A stretch of DNA of 64,000 bases from an uncultured Bacteroidia bacterium (GTDB taxonomy: Bacteria; Bacteroidota; Bacteroidia; Bacteroidales; UBA932). A program made the position numbers and the translations under genes. Position 1 is the stretch's first letter. Every line of letters begins with the position of its first letter. This document shows, one piece after another, positions 50,281-58,280 of this stretch. A model generated the notes under the pieces. The model searched no databases. It was given only the letters and a program-made list of their open reading frames with translations, and was not told the origin of the DNA. The stretch lies in contig CACZUR010000009.1 in NCBI GenBank assembly GCA_902784435.1, positions 1 to 64,000 of the forward strand, given 5' to 3'.

Positions 50281-51435
50281 ATGCAAGAGAATCCCAATTA
50301 CACCAATCCCTCCCTCCCGGAAGAGGAAGAAGGCATTGACATCATCGGCCTTGTCAAGCAGATGTGGGATGGCAAATGGACCATCATCATCTGCACGGCC
50401 GTCTTCATCGCACTGGGGCTCGTAGCGGCCCTTACCATGAAACGCACCTACTCCGTCAGTTCCACGATGGTGCCCCAGATGAGCAGTTCCAGGAACTCTT
50501 CCCTGAGCAGCCTGGCCTCCCTGGCAGGTTTCGACCTGGGCATGGCCACCAACACCGGCTCGGACCTGTCCCCGCTCATTTATCCGCAGATCGTGAGCAG
50601 CGTTCCCTTCCGCAAGGAACTGCTGTATACACCCCTCCACTATGCCGAGGCCGACACCGCCGTGAGCACCTACACCTACCTGAAGGAGTACGCCAAACCC
50701 ACGGTGATGGGGACCATCCTGAAGTACACCATCGGCCTGCCGGGAGTGATCCTGGGCGCCGTCCGCAAAGAGGAACCGGAGGTTTCCATCCCGGGCGGGA
50801 GCGGCGTTGACAATGGTCCCAAGCCCATCGTCCTTACCAAGGAAGAGGGCAAGATGCTAAAGCTCATCGCCGAAAATGTATCGCTGGCGGTGGACAAGAA
50901 GGAAGGCTACCTCACCCTGACCGTCAACGGGACAGAGCCCGTCCAGACAGCCGAACTGGCCATGAAGGCCCAGCAACTGCTGCAGCAGGAGGTAACCCGA
51001 TTCCGCACGGAAAAGGCCAAGGACAACCTGGATTATATCCAGGCCCGCTACAACGAGATCAAGACCGAGGCCGAATCCTATCAGGCTGCCCTGGCCACCG
51101 TCACGGACCGCACCCAGAGCATGACCACCACCCGCGCCCGCATCGAACGGGACCGCATCCAGAGCAAATACAACACGGCCAATTCCATATACCAGGAAAT
51201 GGCCAAACAGCTGGAGCAGGCCAAGATGCAGGTGAAGCGGGACACCCCGGTGCTGGCCGTCATCCAGCCGGTCACCGTACCCCAGAAGCCGTCCAACAGC
51301 CGGGCCAAGACCCTCATTGTCTGGACTTTCTTCGGATTCATACTGGGCTGCGGCATTGTCCTGGCCAAGGGCTACCTGCCCAAGGTCAAGGAAATGTTTG
51401 CCAAAAAAGAAGAGGAAGAAAAGACGGAAGCCTGA
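50281..51435 (+). CDS. Wzz-type chain-length determinant protein
   Basis: A 384-residue inner-membrane protein with the Wzz/PCP topology. TM1 is near residues 35-55 (TIIICTAVFIALGLVAALTM), a large periplasmic coiled-coil region spans about 60-340 (long Gln/Glu/Lys-rich helices), and TM2 is near the C-terminus (VWTFFGFILGCGIVLAKG), preceded by the VPQKPSNSRAK proline-rich motif typical of the family. It controls length or export of a polysaccharide with the SLBB protein encoded 4 nt upstream. No kinase domain is fused. It ends in an acidic KKEEEEKTEA tail. Convergent with the next lipoprotein gene. Confidence 0.9.
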   Translation: MQENPNYTNPSLPEEEEGIDIIGLVKQMWDGKWTIIICTAVFIALGLVAALTMKRTYSVSSTMVPQMSSSRNSSLSSLASLAGFDLGMATNTGSDLSPLIYPQIVSSVPFRKELLYTPLHYAEADTAVSTYTYLKEYAKPTVMGTILKYTIGLPGVILGAVRKEEPEVSIPGGSGVDNGPKPIVLTKEEGKMLKLIAENVSLAVDKKEGYLTLTVNGTEPVQTAELAMKAQQLLQQEVTRFRTEKAKDNLDYIQARYNEIKTEAESYQAALATVTDRTQSMTTTRARIERDRIQSKYNTANSIYQEMAKQLEQAKMQVKRDTPVLAVIQPVTVPQKPSNSRAKTLIVWTFFGFILGCGIVLAKGYLPKVKEMFAKKEEEEKTEA

Positions 51436-51437
51436 AC

Positions 51438-52295
51438 CTACTCTTCCAAGAGGTTGTAGGTACGTTCAAACAACGTAAACTTCCCGCCGCTGATATTCAC
51501 GGTTTCCTGAGCGTCGCCAAGGGTGACGCTCAGTTTGTTTCCGGCCAGGGTGTAGGAGCCGGTATCGTGCACATACTGCGAAGCGTTGGCCATGAGTACC
51601 CGTACCAGGCGCTGCCCCGTGACAAAGACGATGTAGCCGGGATAGGTTCCCGTCTGGCAGGTCCAGATGGTGCCGGAAAGGGAGGAACTGCCGGCGGCGA
51701 TCACCGGATATCCGTCAATCAGGTAAGCAGTAGTGTTACCGGTCATGATTTCCGGATACAGGGTAAAGACTTGATCTGCAACGGTGACATAACTGCCGTC
51801 CAGCGTATAGGAAAGTTCTTCCCGGGACCAGCCGTAGGGAAAGCCTTCCTTGCGGGAGACATTGGTATAGGTGGCCTGCGTAAGCTGCCCGTCCGGGTGG
51901 AAGAAGAACATCCGGTAATCTCCGTCCTGGATGGTAGACCACACGCTGCCTTCCATACTGGTAAAGCGGGCCGGCTGTGTGGCCGAAAAATTCTTGTTCT
52001 TACTGTTCTTCACATGCGAGAACGTGCGTGCCAAAGCGGTATTGATGCCATTTTCTCCGGTGATGTCTATGCGGTGACCGTCGGTGGTATAGGTGCCGTG
52101 TACGATCTGGTTGGCGCCCGTAGTTGTATTGGTCTGGAGCGTCGCGGCACAGTTTTCGTTAAAGAAATGCGCGTAGGCGAACTGGTCATCTACCACTATT
52201 TTCCAGGAATGTCCGAGCAGGCTCACCCGCAGGAAATCCTTGTGACAGGAAGTCAGGGAAAGCAGAAGGATGGCTATGCCAAACAGTTTTTTCAT
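51438..52295 (-). CDS. Lipoprotein of unknown function
   Basis: A 285-residue predicted lipoprotein: signal MKKLFGIAILLLSLTSCHKD with the cysteine at residue 17. The rest is rich in beta-strand-forming Thr, Ser and aromatic residues and seems to consist of repeated strand pairs (GHSWKIVVDDQFAYAHF; GSVWSTIQDGDYRMFFFHPDG; SGTIWTCQTGTYPGYIVF). It may be three copies of a lipocalin-like or small beta-barrel unit, each with the pattern W-(x)n-F. I do not recognise the family. It is convergent with the Wzz gene (2-nt gap) and divergent from the unknown exported protein at 52369. Confidence 0.7.
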   Translation of the reverse strand: MKKLFGIAILLLSLTSCHKDFLRVSLLGHSWKIVVDDQFAYAHFFNENCAATLQTNTTTGANQIVHGTYTTDGHRIDITGENGINTALARTFSHVKNSKNKNFSATQPARFTSMEGSVWSTIQDGDYRMFFFHPDGQLTQATYTNVSRKEGFPYGWSREELSYTLDGSYVTVADQVFTLYPEIMTGNTTAYLIDGYPVIAAGSSSLSGTIWTCQTGTYPGYIVFVTGQRLVRVLMANASQYVHDTGSYTLAGNKLSVTLGDAQETVNISGGKFTLFERTYNLLEE

Positions 52296-52318
52296 AGACT
52301 AAAACAATGATATAGATA

Positions 52319-52347
52319 CAAAAGTACGGATTTTTTCCGTAATTTTG
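52319..52347. promoter_or_regulatory. Divergent -7 boxes for two unknown exported proteins
   Basis: Minus-strand TACTTTTG (plus CAAAAGTA, 52319-52326) points to the lipoprotein at 52295, and plus-strand TAATTTTG (52340-52347) to the gene at 52369. Both fit TAnnTTTG. The layout resembles the GH92/SLBB promoter pair. Confidence 0.45.
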
Positions 52348-52368
52348 TGTGTTGCAAGCAAAAATAAT

Positions 52369-53355
52369 ATGAAGAAAGCAATCCTTACCGGCCTTCTGGC
52401 ACTGCTGGCCGTAGCGGCCCCGGGCCAGAACATCCGCACCAACTACCGCTCTCAGGGGATCACGCATATTTCCACGGACTACGAAACCCTTCAGCTGGGC
52501 GGTGAGAATATCTTTACCCGTGTAGAACTGGCCGGCTTCCCGGACGGGTCCACCCTGTATCTGCTGTATCTGAACCTGGAGCAGAAAACGGCCACCGTCG
52601 TGCCCAAGGGCGTTAAGATGGCGGTCAATCTGACAGGCGGCAAATTCCTGCGCCTGGACCAGATCGGGGAAGACTCCGCCACCAAGCCCCGCCAGGAAAA
52701 CGGCCTGTTCATCAATCGGCTCAAATATGCCGTGGAAACGGCCGACATGGAGAAGATGATCAAGGGCGTCAAGAGCCTGGACATCATCACCGGCTGGAAT
52801 CCGGACGACTATCTGCAGCTCACCTTCCCCAAGGAGGAACTGTCGGCCCTGCTGAAGCGCCACTGCGAAGCCATCCTGAAGGCGGCCGACAGCACCATCG
52901 ACCTGGAGGCCACCCTGGGCAGCTTTACGGAGAACAAGAACAGCGTCCTGTCGGCCTCCAATCCCATCGTGGCCCGCGGCTCCCGCTACGACTACAATGT
53001 CCTGCTGTCCCATCTGTACTACAAAACCACCAACCAGGAAGACCTGGACCTGGCTTTCGTACTGGGCGCGGACAAGCAGTTCCACATTCCCTACGACGCC
53101 CCGGTGCGCTTCACCCTCAAGGACGGCAGCGCCATCGAACTGCTCCAAACCCGCGACGACACCAACTTCGTGTATGTCTACCCCAGCCTGGAGCAGCTGC
53201 AGCAGATGGTGGGGATCGGCATCCAGGGCCTTCGCATCGAGTATGAAGGCGGCATCCTGGAAGACAGCTTCGGTCCCCGGGAAGACGGCGCCCGCGGCTT
53301 CTCCGAGGCCGTGAACCAGGAACTCCAGCTCCTGCTGTCCCTAAGCCCCCGCTAG
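52369..53355 (+). CDS. Exported protein of unknown function
   Basis: A 328-residue protein with a signal peptide (KKAILTGLLALLAVAAPGQ). The remainder is soluble and mixed alpha/beta. An N-terminal beta-rich half (TLYLLYLNLEQKTATVVPKG; MAVNLTGGKFLRLDQIGED) precedes a helical part and a beta-rich C-terminus (YDAPVRFTLKDGSAIELLQT). I do not recognise the family. The ATG at 52369 follows a promoter box and starts the signal peptide; an upstream in-frame start at 52345 would precede it. No operon partner is evident; tRNA-Arg follows. Confidence 0.7.
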   Translation: MKKAILTGLLALLAVAAPGQNIRTNYRSQGITHISTDYETLQLGGENIFTRVELAGFPDGSTLYLLYLNLEQKTATVVPKGVKMAVNLTGGKFLRLDQIGEDSATKPRQENGLFINRLKYAVETADMEKMIKGVKSLDIITGWNPDDYLQLTFPKEELSALLKRHCEAILKAADSTIDLEATLGSFTENKNSVLSASNPIVARGSRYDYNVLLSHLYYKTTNQEDLDLAFVLGADKQFHIPYDAPVRFTLKDGSAIELLQTRDDTNFVYVYPSLEQLQQMVGIGIQGLRIEYEGGILEDSFGPREDGARGFSEAVNQELQLLLSLSPR

Positions 53356-53357
53356 TA

Positions 53358-53388
53358 TTTGCCATTTAGCATTTTTTCACTAACTTTG
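53358..53388 (+). promoter_or_regulatory. Promoter of tRNA-Arg
   Basis: TTTG at 53358-53361, a 19-nt spacer and TAACTTTG at 53381-53388 are a near-perfect Bacteroidetes promoter. The tRNA starts 17 nt downstream of the box. Confidence 0.75.
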
Positions 53389-53404
53389 CACTCCCAATGA
53401 GGAT

Positions 53405-53478
53405 GGTTCCGTAGCTCAGCTGGATAGAGCAACAGCCTTCTAAGCTGTGGGTCTCGGGTTCGAATCCCGACGGGATCA
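53405..53478 (+). tRNA. tRNA-Arg (anticodon TCT)
   Basis: A plus-strand cloverleaf of 74 nt. The acceptor GGTTCCG pairs with CGGGATC with two G-U pairs, the anticodon stem ACAGC/GCTGT encloses CTTCTAA (anticodon TCT), and the T-arm has GGTTCGAATCC. The discriminator is A. CCA is not encoded. A strong promoter precedes it and a terminator hairpin follows. Confidence 0.95.
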
Positions 53479-53490
53479 CAAAAGGCACAG

Positions 53491-53519
53491 ACGCCACGGT
53501 CGAAGACTGTGGCGTTTTT
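53491..53519 (+). terminator. Terminator after tRNA-Arg
   Basis: ACGCCACGGTC pairs with GACTGTGGCGT (11 bp, one G-U) around GAA and is followed by TTTTT. It lies 12 nt after the tRNA end. Confidence 0.85.
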
Positions 53520-53998
53520 CGTGCAAGGGGCCGCCAAGCTTGCTTGAGGGGCCCCTTGTGCGGAAAGCGACAAACTGCGAAGCAGTTGGCGTCTGTGCTA
53601 TGCTCGTGCATCAGCCCCCCGCAGGGGACGGGAAGTGGCCGCCGCAGGCGGGCAAATCCCGCCATCGCTCAGCGGCCCGCCCGGGGCCGTTTTCGTTAAC
53701 AACCTAACTATAAGGCATTTACGACTTTTCCTCCCAGCCAAAATGTCGGGAGGAAAAGTTGTAAGTATCTGATTTTAAATCAATTAGCAAAAACAGACTT
53801 TGGGACTATCCTATGAAAACGTTCGAGCCGGATATCGTAAATACCTCTGTGGAACGCATGTGAATAATTTTCCGGTCAAAAGCGACGGGGCATGTTTGTT
53901 TCCCGTGTACTTCATGAAAAGATGGACTTTGACAGACACCTATAAGATACAATACAGGATATTTTTTGTATCTTTATGCCGTCAAACACTATTAAACT
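53520..53998. other. Intergenic stretch without a recognised gene, rich in hairpins
   Basis: Between the tRNA-Arg terminator and the Dcu gene no gene is supported. A 12-bp inverted repeat GCACAGACGCCA (53485-53496) and its complement at 53587-53598 bracket the terminator and other small hairpins (e.g. GCAAGGGGCC with its complement). A second terminator-like hairpin CGGCCC/GGGCCG with TTTT is at 53673-53693, a repeat hairpin at 53724-53759, and a weak box TATCTTTA at 53969-53976, 22 nt before the Dcu start. Confidence 0.6.
53724..53760 (-). repeat. Intergenic hairpin repeat, copy B
   Basis: ACTTTTCCTCCC (53724-53735) is a perfect 12-bp complement of GGGAGGAAAAGT (53748-53759) around a 12-nt loop AGCCAAAATGTC. 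On the minus strand it matches copy A at 23568-23598 at 27 of 29 core positions. It stands in an intergenic region upstream of the Dcu gene. Confidence 0.7.
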
Positions 53999-55375
53999 AT
54001 GACCTTTACCATGATTATCGAGCTGCTCATCGTGCTGGCAGCTCTGTATGTGGGCTCGCGCTACGGTTCCCTGGCGCTGGGCGCCATCTCCGGCATTGGC
54101 CTGGCCATCCTGGTCTTCGGCTTCGGCCTTACGCCCGGAACGCCGCCCACGGATGTCATCTACATCATCATTGCGGCCGTCACTTGCGCCGGTACCCTGC
54201 AGGCATCCGGCGGTATGGACTGGATGATCCAGATTGCAGAGAAAATGCTGCGCAAGCACCCGGAACACATCACCTTCCTGGGTCCGCTGGTCACCTTTTT
54301 CCTCACGGTGCTGGTGGGTACCGGTCATGTAGTATACACCATCATGCCCATCATCTGTGACATCGCCCTCAAAAAGAATATCCGTCCGGAACGCCCCTGC
54401 GGCGTAGCGTCTGTGGCCTCGCAGGTGGGTATCACCTGTTCGCCCATCGCCGCGGCCGTGGTGGCCTTTGTGACCATTTCCAACGCCAACGGCTATATGG
54501 TGAGCATCCCGCAGGTGCTCATGGTCACCATCCCGGCCTGCATCATCGGCCTCATGTGCGCCTCCGTCGCCTCCTATAAGCGTGGCAAAGACCTGGACAA
54601 AGACCCGGCTTTCCTGGAAAGAAAGGCCGATCCCGAGATGTACAAATACATGTACGGCAACTCCGCCACCACCCTGGACAAGGTGATTACCCGGGAAGCC
54701 CGTGCCTCCGTGTTCGTATTCCTGGGCGCCCTGCTGGTCATCGTGGGCTTCGCCTTCTGCCAGATGATCCACGTGGAAGGCGGGGAAACCCTGGCCAAGG
54801 CCATCAACCTGCCCAAGATGAACATCTGCATCCAGATTATCATGCTCACGGCCGCTGCCGCCAACATCATCTTCTGCAAGGCGCAGCCCAAGAAAGCCGT
54901 GGCCGGCGCCGTGTGGCAGTCCGGCATGGTGGCCGTGGTGGCCATCTACGGCATTGCCTGGCTGGCCGATACCTACTTCGGCAATTACATGGACGAGATG
55001 AAGGTCATGCTCACCAACCTGGTCACCCACTATCCCTGGAGCATCGCCTTCGTCTTCTTCCTGGTATCCGTCCTCATCAACTCCCAGGGCGCCGTAGTGG
55101 TGGCCATGCTGCCCCTGGCCTACGAACTGGGCATTGCCGGGCCCGTCCTGCTGGGCGTGCTTCCCAGCGTGTACGGTTATTTCTTCATTCCCAACTACCC
55201 GTCCGACATTGCCACGGTGAACTTCGACCGCAGCGGCACCACGGTTATCGGCAAGTACCTCCTGAACCACAGTTTCATGATGCCGGGGCTCATCTGCGTC
55301 ATCGTTTCCACCCTGGTGGGATACCTGATGACCAACGTCCTGTTTGCCGGCTACTTTGCCAGCTTCGTGCAATAG
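53999..55375 (+). CDS. Anaerobic C4-dicarboxylate transporter (DcuA/DcuB family)
   Basis: A 458-residue inner-membrane transporter with about 11-12 TM segments that exchanges or imports fumarate, malate, aspartate and succinate under anaerobic conditions. Family blocks are VGTGHVVYTIMPIICDIAL, PCGVASVASQVGITCSPIAA, and the C-terminal LPLAYELGIAGPVLLGVLPS followed by YFFIPNYPSDIATVNFDRSG. The ATG at 53999 starts the first hydrophobic helix. DcuA and DcuB cannot be told apart with certainty here. A role in succinate/fumarate exchange fits anaerobic fumarate respiration. It is convergent with the rnf operon. Confidence 0.93.
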   Translation: MTFTMIIELLIVLAALYVGSRYGSLALGAISGIGLAILVFGFGLTPGTPPTDVIYIIIAAVTCAGTLQASGGMDWMIQIAEKMLRKHPEHITFLGPLVTFFLTVLVGTGHVVYTIMPIICDIALKKNIRPERPCGVASVASQVGITCSPIAAAVVAFVTISNANGYMVSIPQVLMVTIPACIIGLMCASVASYKRGKDLDKDPAFLERKADPEMYKYMYGNSATTLDKVITREARASVFVFLGALLVIVGFAFCQMIHVEGGETLAKAINLPKMNICIQIIMLTAAAANIIFCKAQPKKAVAGAVWQSGMVAVVAIYGIAWLADTYFGNYMDEMKVMLTNLVTHYPWSIAFVFFLVSVLINSQGAVVVAMLPLAYELGIAGPVLLGVLPSVYGYFFIPNYPSDIATVNFDRSGTTVIGKYLLNHSFMMPGLICVIVSTLVGYLMTNVLFAGYFASFVQ

Positions 55376-55386
55376 CGGCCGGGGCC

Positions 55387-55477
55387 GCTCCTACTGTCCC
55401 AAAAACGGGGACATCAGGAGCAAAAACCCTATGAAAATGCGCCTAATGTCCCAAAATACGGGACATTAGGCGCATTT
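55387..55477. terminator. Twin hairpins between dcu and rnfA, likely bidirectional terminators
   Basis: Hairpin 1 (55387-55421) pairs GCTCCT/AGGAGC and TGTCCC/GGGACA around AAAAACG, with two internal mismatches. Hairpin 2 (55435-55477) is a perfect 18-bp stem starting AAATGCGCC, with loop AAAATAC. Both share a TGTCCC-AAAA-GGGACA core, so they look like two copies of one element. They sit between convergent genes. Confidence 0.7.
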
Positions 55478-55516
55478 CGCAGGCAGCAGGCGCACCTTAG
55501 GGCACGCACGGCACTA

Positions 55517-56116
55517 TTACTTCACCATACCGCTGAAGCCCATGAAGGCCAGGGCCAGGATACCCACGCTGATGATGGCGATGGGTACGCCCTTGAAGGC
55601 CTTGGGAACGTTGTTCAGGGCCAGATGCTCACGGATACCGGCAAAGATGACCATGGCCAGGCCGTATCCCAAGGAGGTGGCGAAGGCGTATACCAGCGCC
55701 TGACCCAGGTTGAGCATACCGCCGGGGACGAAGGCAAACTCCTTGGTGACCACGTTGATGGCCACACCCAGCACGGCGCAGTTGGTGGTGATCAGGGGCA
55801 GGAAGATACCCAGGGCCTGATACAGCGACGGGGAAACCTTCTTGAGGACGATTTCTACCATCTGCACCAGGGCGGCGATGACCAGGATGAAGGCGATGGT
55901 CTGGAGGAAAGTAATGCCGAAGGGCACCAGCAGGTACTGATTGATCAGGTAGGTAACCAGGGTGGCCAGGGTAATCACAAAGCACACGGCCATGGACATT
56001 CCGGTGGCGGTGGACAGTTTGTTGGAAACGCCCAGGAAGGGGCAGATGCCCAGGAACTGCGCCAGGACGATGTTATTGACGAAAATCGCCGAAATGATAA
56101 TCAGAAAATACTCCAT
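55517..56116 (-). CDS. rnfA: Ion-translocating Rnf complex subunit A
   Basis: A 199-residue integral membrane subunit of the Rnf complex, with about 6 TM segments and the typical start [20 protein letters not shown], then [17 protein letters not shown] and [15 protein letters not shown]. It forms the core of the ferredoxin:NAD+ oxidoreductase that pumps Na+ or H+. It ends the operon rnfBCDGEA (read right to left) and starts 3 nt after the rnfE stop. Confidence 0.96.
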   Translation of the reverse strand: MEYFLIIISAIFVNNIVLAQFLGICPFLGVSNKLSTATGMSMAVCFVITLATLVTYLINQYLLVPFGITFLQTIAFILVIAALVQMVEIVLKKVSPSLYQALGIFLPLITTNCAVLGVAINVVTKEFAFVPGGMLNLGQALVYAFATSLGYGLAMVIFAGIREHLALNNVPKAFKGVPIAIISVGILALAFMGFSGMVK

Positions 56117-56119
56117 AGC

Positions 56120-56707
56120 CTAATTCTTTTTAAGGTATTTGTTGAACAGGACCATCAGGTAACCCAGGCACAGGAAGGCGCCCGGAGCCATCACGAAGGC
56201 CAGCATACCGTCGTTGCCGCCGATGAAATTCCAGCCGAAAACGGAGCCGGAGCCCAGGATTTCACGCACCAGGCCCAGCACGGTGAGCGAGCAGGTAAAG
56301 CCGATGCCCACGCCGATGCCGTCCAGCGCACTTTCCCCTACGCCATGTTTATTGGCGAAGGCTTCGGCGCGGCCCAGCACGATGCAGTTGACCACGATGA
56401 GCGGGATAAACAGGCCCAGCGTCTCGTACATGGCCGGCGTATAGGCCTGCATAAGGAGCTGGAGCAGCGTAACGAAGGTGGCGATGACCACGATATATAC
56501 GGGGATGTGCACCTTATCCGGTACTACAGGGGCGATCAGGGAGATGGCCATATTGGACAGCACCAGCACAAAGAGGGTGGCCAGGCCCATGGAAAGGCCG
56601 TTGATGGCGCTTGTGGTGGTGGCCAGCGTGGGGCACATGCCCAGCAGGAGCACGAAGGTAGGGTTGTTCTTGACAAGCCCGTCGGTAATCAGTTTGAACT
56701 TACTCAT
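56120..56707 (-). CDS. rnfE: Ion-translocating Rnf complex subunit E
   Basis: A 195-residue membrane subunit homologous to RnfA in inverted membrane topology. It has KNNPTFVLLLGMCPTLATTT, GLFIPLIVVNCIVLGRAEAF and GIGVGIGFTCSLTVLGLVRE, the usual family blocks with the conserved cysteines of the RnfA/E iron centre. Its start overlaps the rnfG stop by 8 bp, indicating translational coupling. Confidence 0.96.
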   Translation of the reverse strand: MSKFKLITDGLVKNNPTFVLLLGMCPTLATTTSAINGLSMGLATLFVLVLSNMAISLIAPVVPDKVHIPVYIVVIATFVTLLQLLMQAYTPAMYETLGLFIPLIVVNCIVLGRAEAFANKHGVGESALDGIGVGIGFTCSLTVLGLVREILGSGSVFGWNFIGGNDGMLAFVMAPGAFLCLGYLMVLFNKYLKKN

Positions 56708-57293
56708 TGTCCTGTCCTCCTTCTACGGGTTTAGTGGCACCGGAAACGGCATCCGGGGCCTGCAGGGTTTGAAATACATTCAGGGCATTCTGCACCGCGG
56801 CGGCATAGGCGCGGGAAGTGATGGTAGAAGCCGTAATGGCGTCTACGTCACCGCCGTCCTTGGTCACGGAGAGTTTCTTCACGGAAGGGTCGAAACCCTT
56901 CCACTGGTTCATGAACTTTCCGTCCGTGGTGCACTTGGCGCCCAGACCGGGCGTTTCTGCGTGGGAGAGCACGGCGGTGTTGTACACCACGCCGTCCGGC
57001 GTCACGCCCACAATCAGCGACAGGGGGCCGCCGAAGCCCACGGTAGTGGACTCGATGGCATAGCCCACCAGGGCATCGCCGTCCGTGGCCGTATAATACT
57101 TGGAATCGGCATTATACTCCACGTCCGTAAAATGCGGAAGTACCTGGGCGATAGCGCTTTTGGTCTTTTCTTCCGCCGCTTTGTCGATGGGCGCCTTGGT
57201 GAGGACATAGGCCCCGCCCAGCACGGCCGAGCACAGCAGGCAGGTCAGGCCCAGCACCAGCACCATATTGGTCAGATTGGATTTTGCAGCCAT
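56700..57293 (-). CDS. rnfG: Ion-translocating Rnf complex subunit G (FMN-binding)
   Basis: A 197-residue membrane-anchored periplasmic flavoprotein with one N-terminal TM (NMVLVLGLTCLLCSAVLGGAY). It carries the FMN covalently on a threonine. The canonical motif is [ST]GATx[ST]; here the corresponding block is DAITASTITSRAYAAAV, with the acceptor Thr kept but GA changed to AS. A second SGAT occurs near the C-terminus (DAVSGATKPV) but is not in the usual context. Other family residues (GVTPDG, SHAETPGLGAKC) are present. The C-terminal tail is Glu/Gly-rich. Located between rnfD and rnfE. Confidence 0.94.
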   Translation of the reverse strand: MAAKSNLTNMVLVLGLTCLLCSAVLGGAYVLTKAPIDKAAEEKTKSAIAQVLPHFTDVEYNADSKYYTATDGDALVGYAIESTTVGFGGPLSLIVGVTPDGVVYNTAVLSHAETPGLGAKCTTDGKFMNQWKGFDPSVKKLSVTKDGGDVDAITASTITSRAYAAAVQNALNVFQTLQAPDAVSGATKPVEGGQDNE

Positions 57294-57296
57294 ACC

Positions 57297-58274
57297 TTAT
57301 TTCCTCCCGAATTTCTTTTGTTTGAACCACATATTCAGCAGCGGAACCACCGAATTCATAATGAGGATGGCGAAGGAAACGCCTTCCGGATAAGAGCCGA
57401 AGTAACGGATCATCATGGTCAGGAAGCCGATGCCCACGCCGAACACCACGCCACCCCACAGGGACATGGGGCTGGTGACATAGTCCGTGGCCATGAAGCA
57501 GGCACCCAGGATGAGACCGCCGGTGAGCAGGTTGAACAGCGGATCCGTGAAGCGGGAAGGATCGATGCCCCAGAAGATGAGCGAGGTGAGCGCCACGGTG
57601 GCGAAGATGCTCAGGGTAATCCAGGGTTTGATCACTTTCCGGCAGCACAGGTACACGAAGCCGGCCAGCAGGGTCAGGGCGCATACCTCGCCGGCGCTGC
57701 CGCCCAGATTGGCGAACAGCAGGTCCTTATAATCATATGCCGATGTGAGCTCCTGCACGGTAGAACCCTGCATCAGACCTTCCTGGATAGCGCCCAGCGG
57801 AGTGGGACCACTGACAGCGTCCAGGCCGAAGAGGCCCTGCGGCTTGCTCCAGGTGGTCATGTACGTAGGGAAGGATACCAGCAGGAAGACGCGGCCCACC
57901 AGGGCGGGATTCCAGATGTTCTGGCCGATGCCGCCGAACGTCATCTTGGCCACGCCGATGGCCACCACCGCGCCGATGAACACCACCCACCAGGGCGTGG
58001 TATAGGGCACGTTCAGGGCCAGCAGGATACCGGTAATGACGGCAGAAAGGTCTGCTATGGTAGACGGCTGTTTGAGCATATATTTGGTGATGGCCCATTC
58101 CAGCAGCACGCAGGAGGCCACACTGACGCCCAGTACCAGCAGTTCCTGCCAACCGTAGAAAACCACGGAGCAGATGACGGCGGGGATGAGCGCAATGACC
58201 ACATCCAGCATCAGGGACCTGGTAGAATCCTTGGAATGGATGTGCGGGGACGGAGATACTAATAACTTACTCAT
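57297..58274 (-). CDS. rnfD: Ion-translocating Rnf complex subunit D
   Basis: A 325-residue integral membrane subunit that binds covalent FMN through a threonine in the motif VSGPTPLG (consensus SGATPL). It has about 9-10 TM segments and the N-terminal SPSPHIHSKDSTRSLMLDV. FGGIGQNIWNPALVGRVFLL and FMATDYVTSPMS are typical blocks. Together with RnfG it carries electrons between the flavins. It starts 6 nt after the rnfC stop. Confidence 0.95.
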   Translation of the reverse strand: MSKLLVSPSPHIHSKDSTRSLMLDVVIALIPAVICSVVFYGWQELLVLGVSVASCVLLEWAITKYMLKQPSTIADLSAVITGILLALNVPYTTPWWVVFIGAVVAIGVAKMTFGGIGQNIWNPALVGRVFLLVSFPTYMTTWSKPQGLFGLDAVSGPTPLGAIQEGLMQGSTVQELTSAYDYKDLLFANLGGSAGEVCALTLLAGFVYLCCRKVIKPWITLSIFATVALTSLIFWGIDPSRFTDPLFNLLTGGLILGACFMATDYVTSPMSLWGGVVFGVGIGFLTMMIRYFGSYPEGVSFAILIMNSVVPLLNMWFKQKKFGRK

Positions 58275-58280
58275 AGTCCT

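Noticed and set aside
53447..53707. Small open frame starting inside tRNA-Arg
   Set aside because: It overlaps the tRNA and its terminator, and the translation has no recognisable features.
53800..54360. Open frame overlapping the start of the Dcu gene
   Set aside because: Wrong frame relative to the transporter, which has strong family motifs; no promoter or signal supports it.
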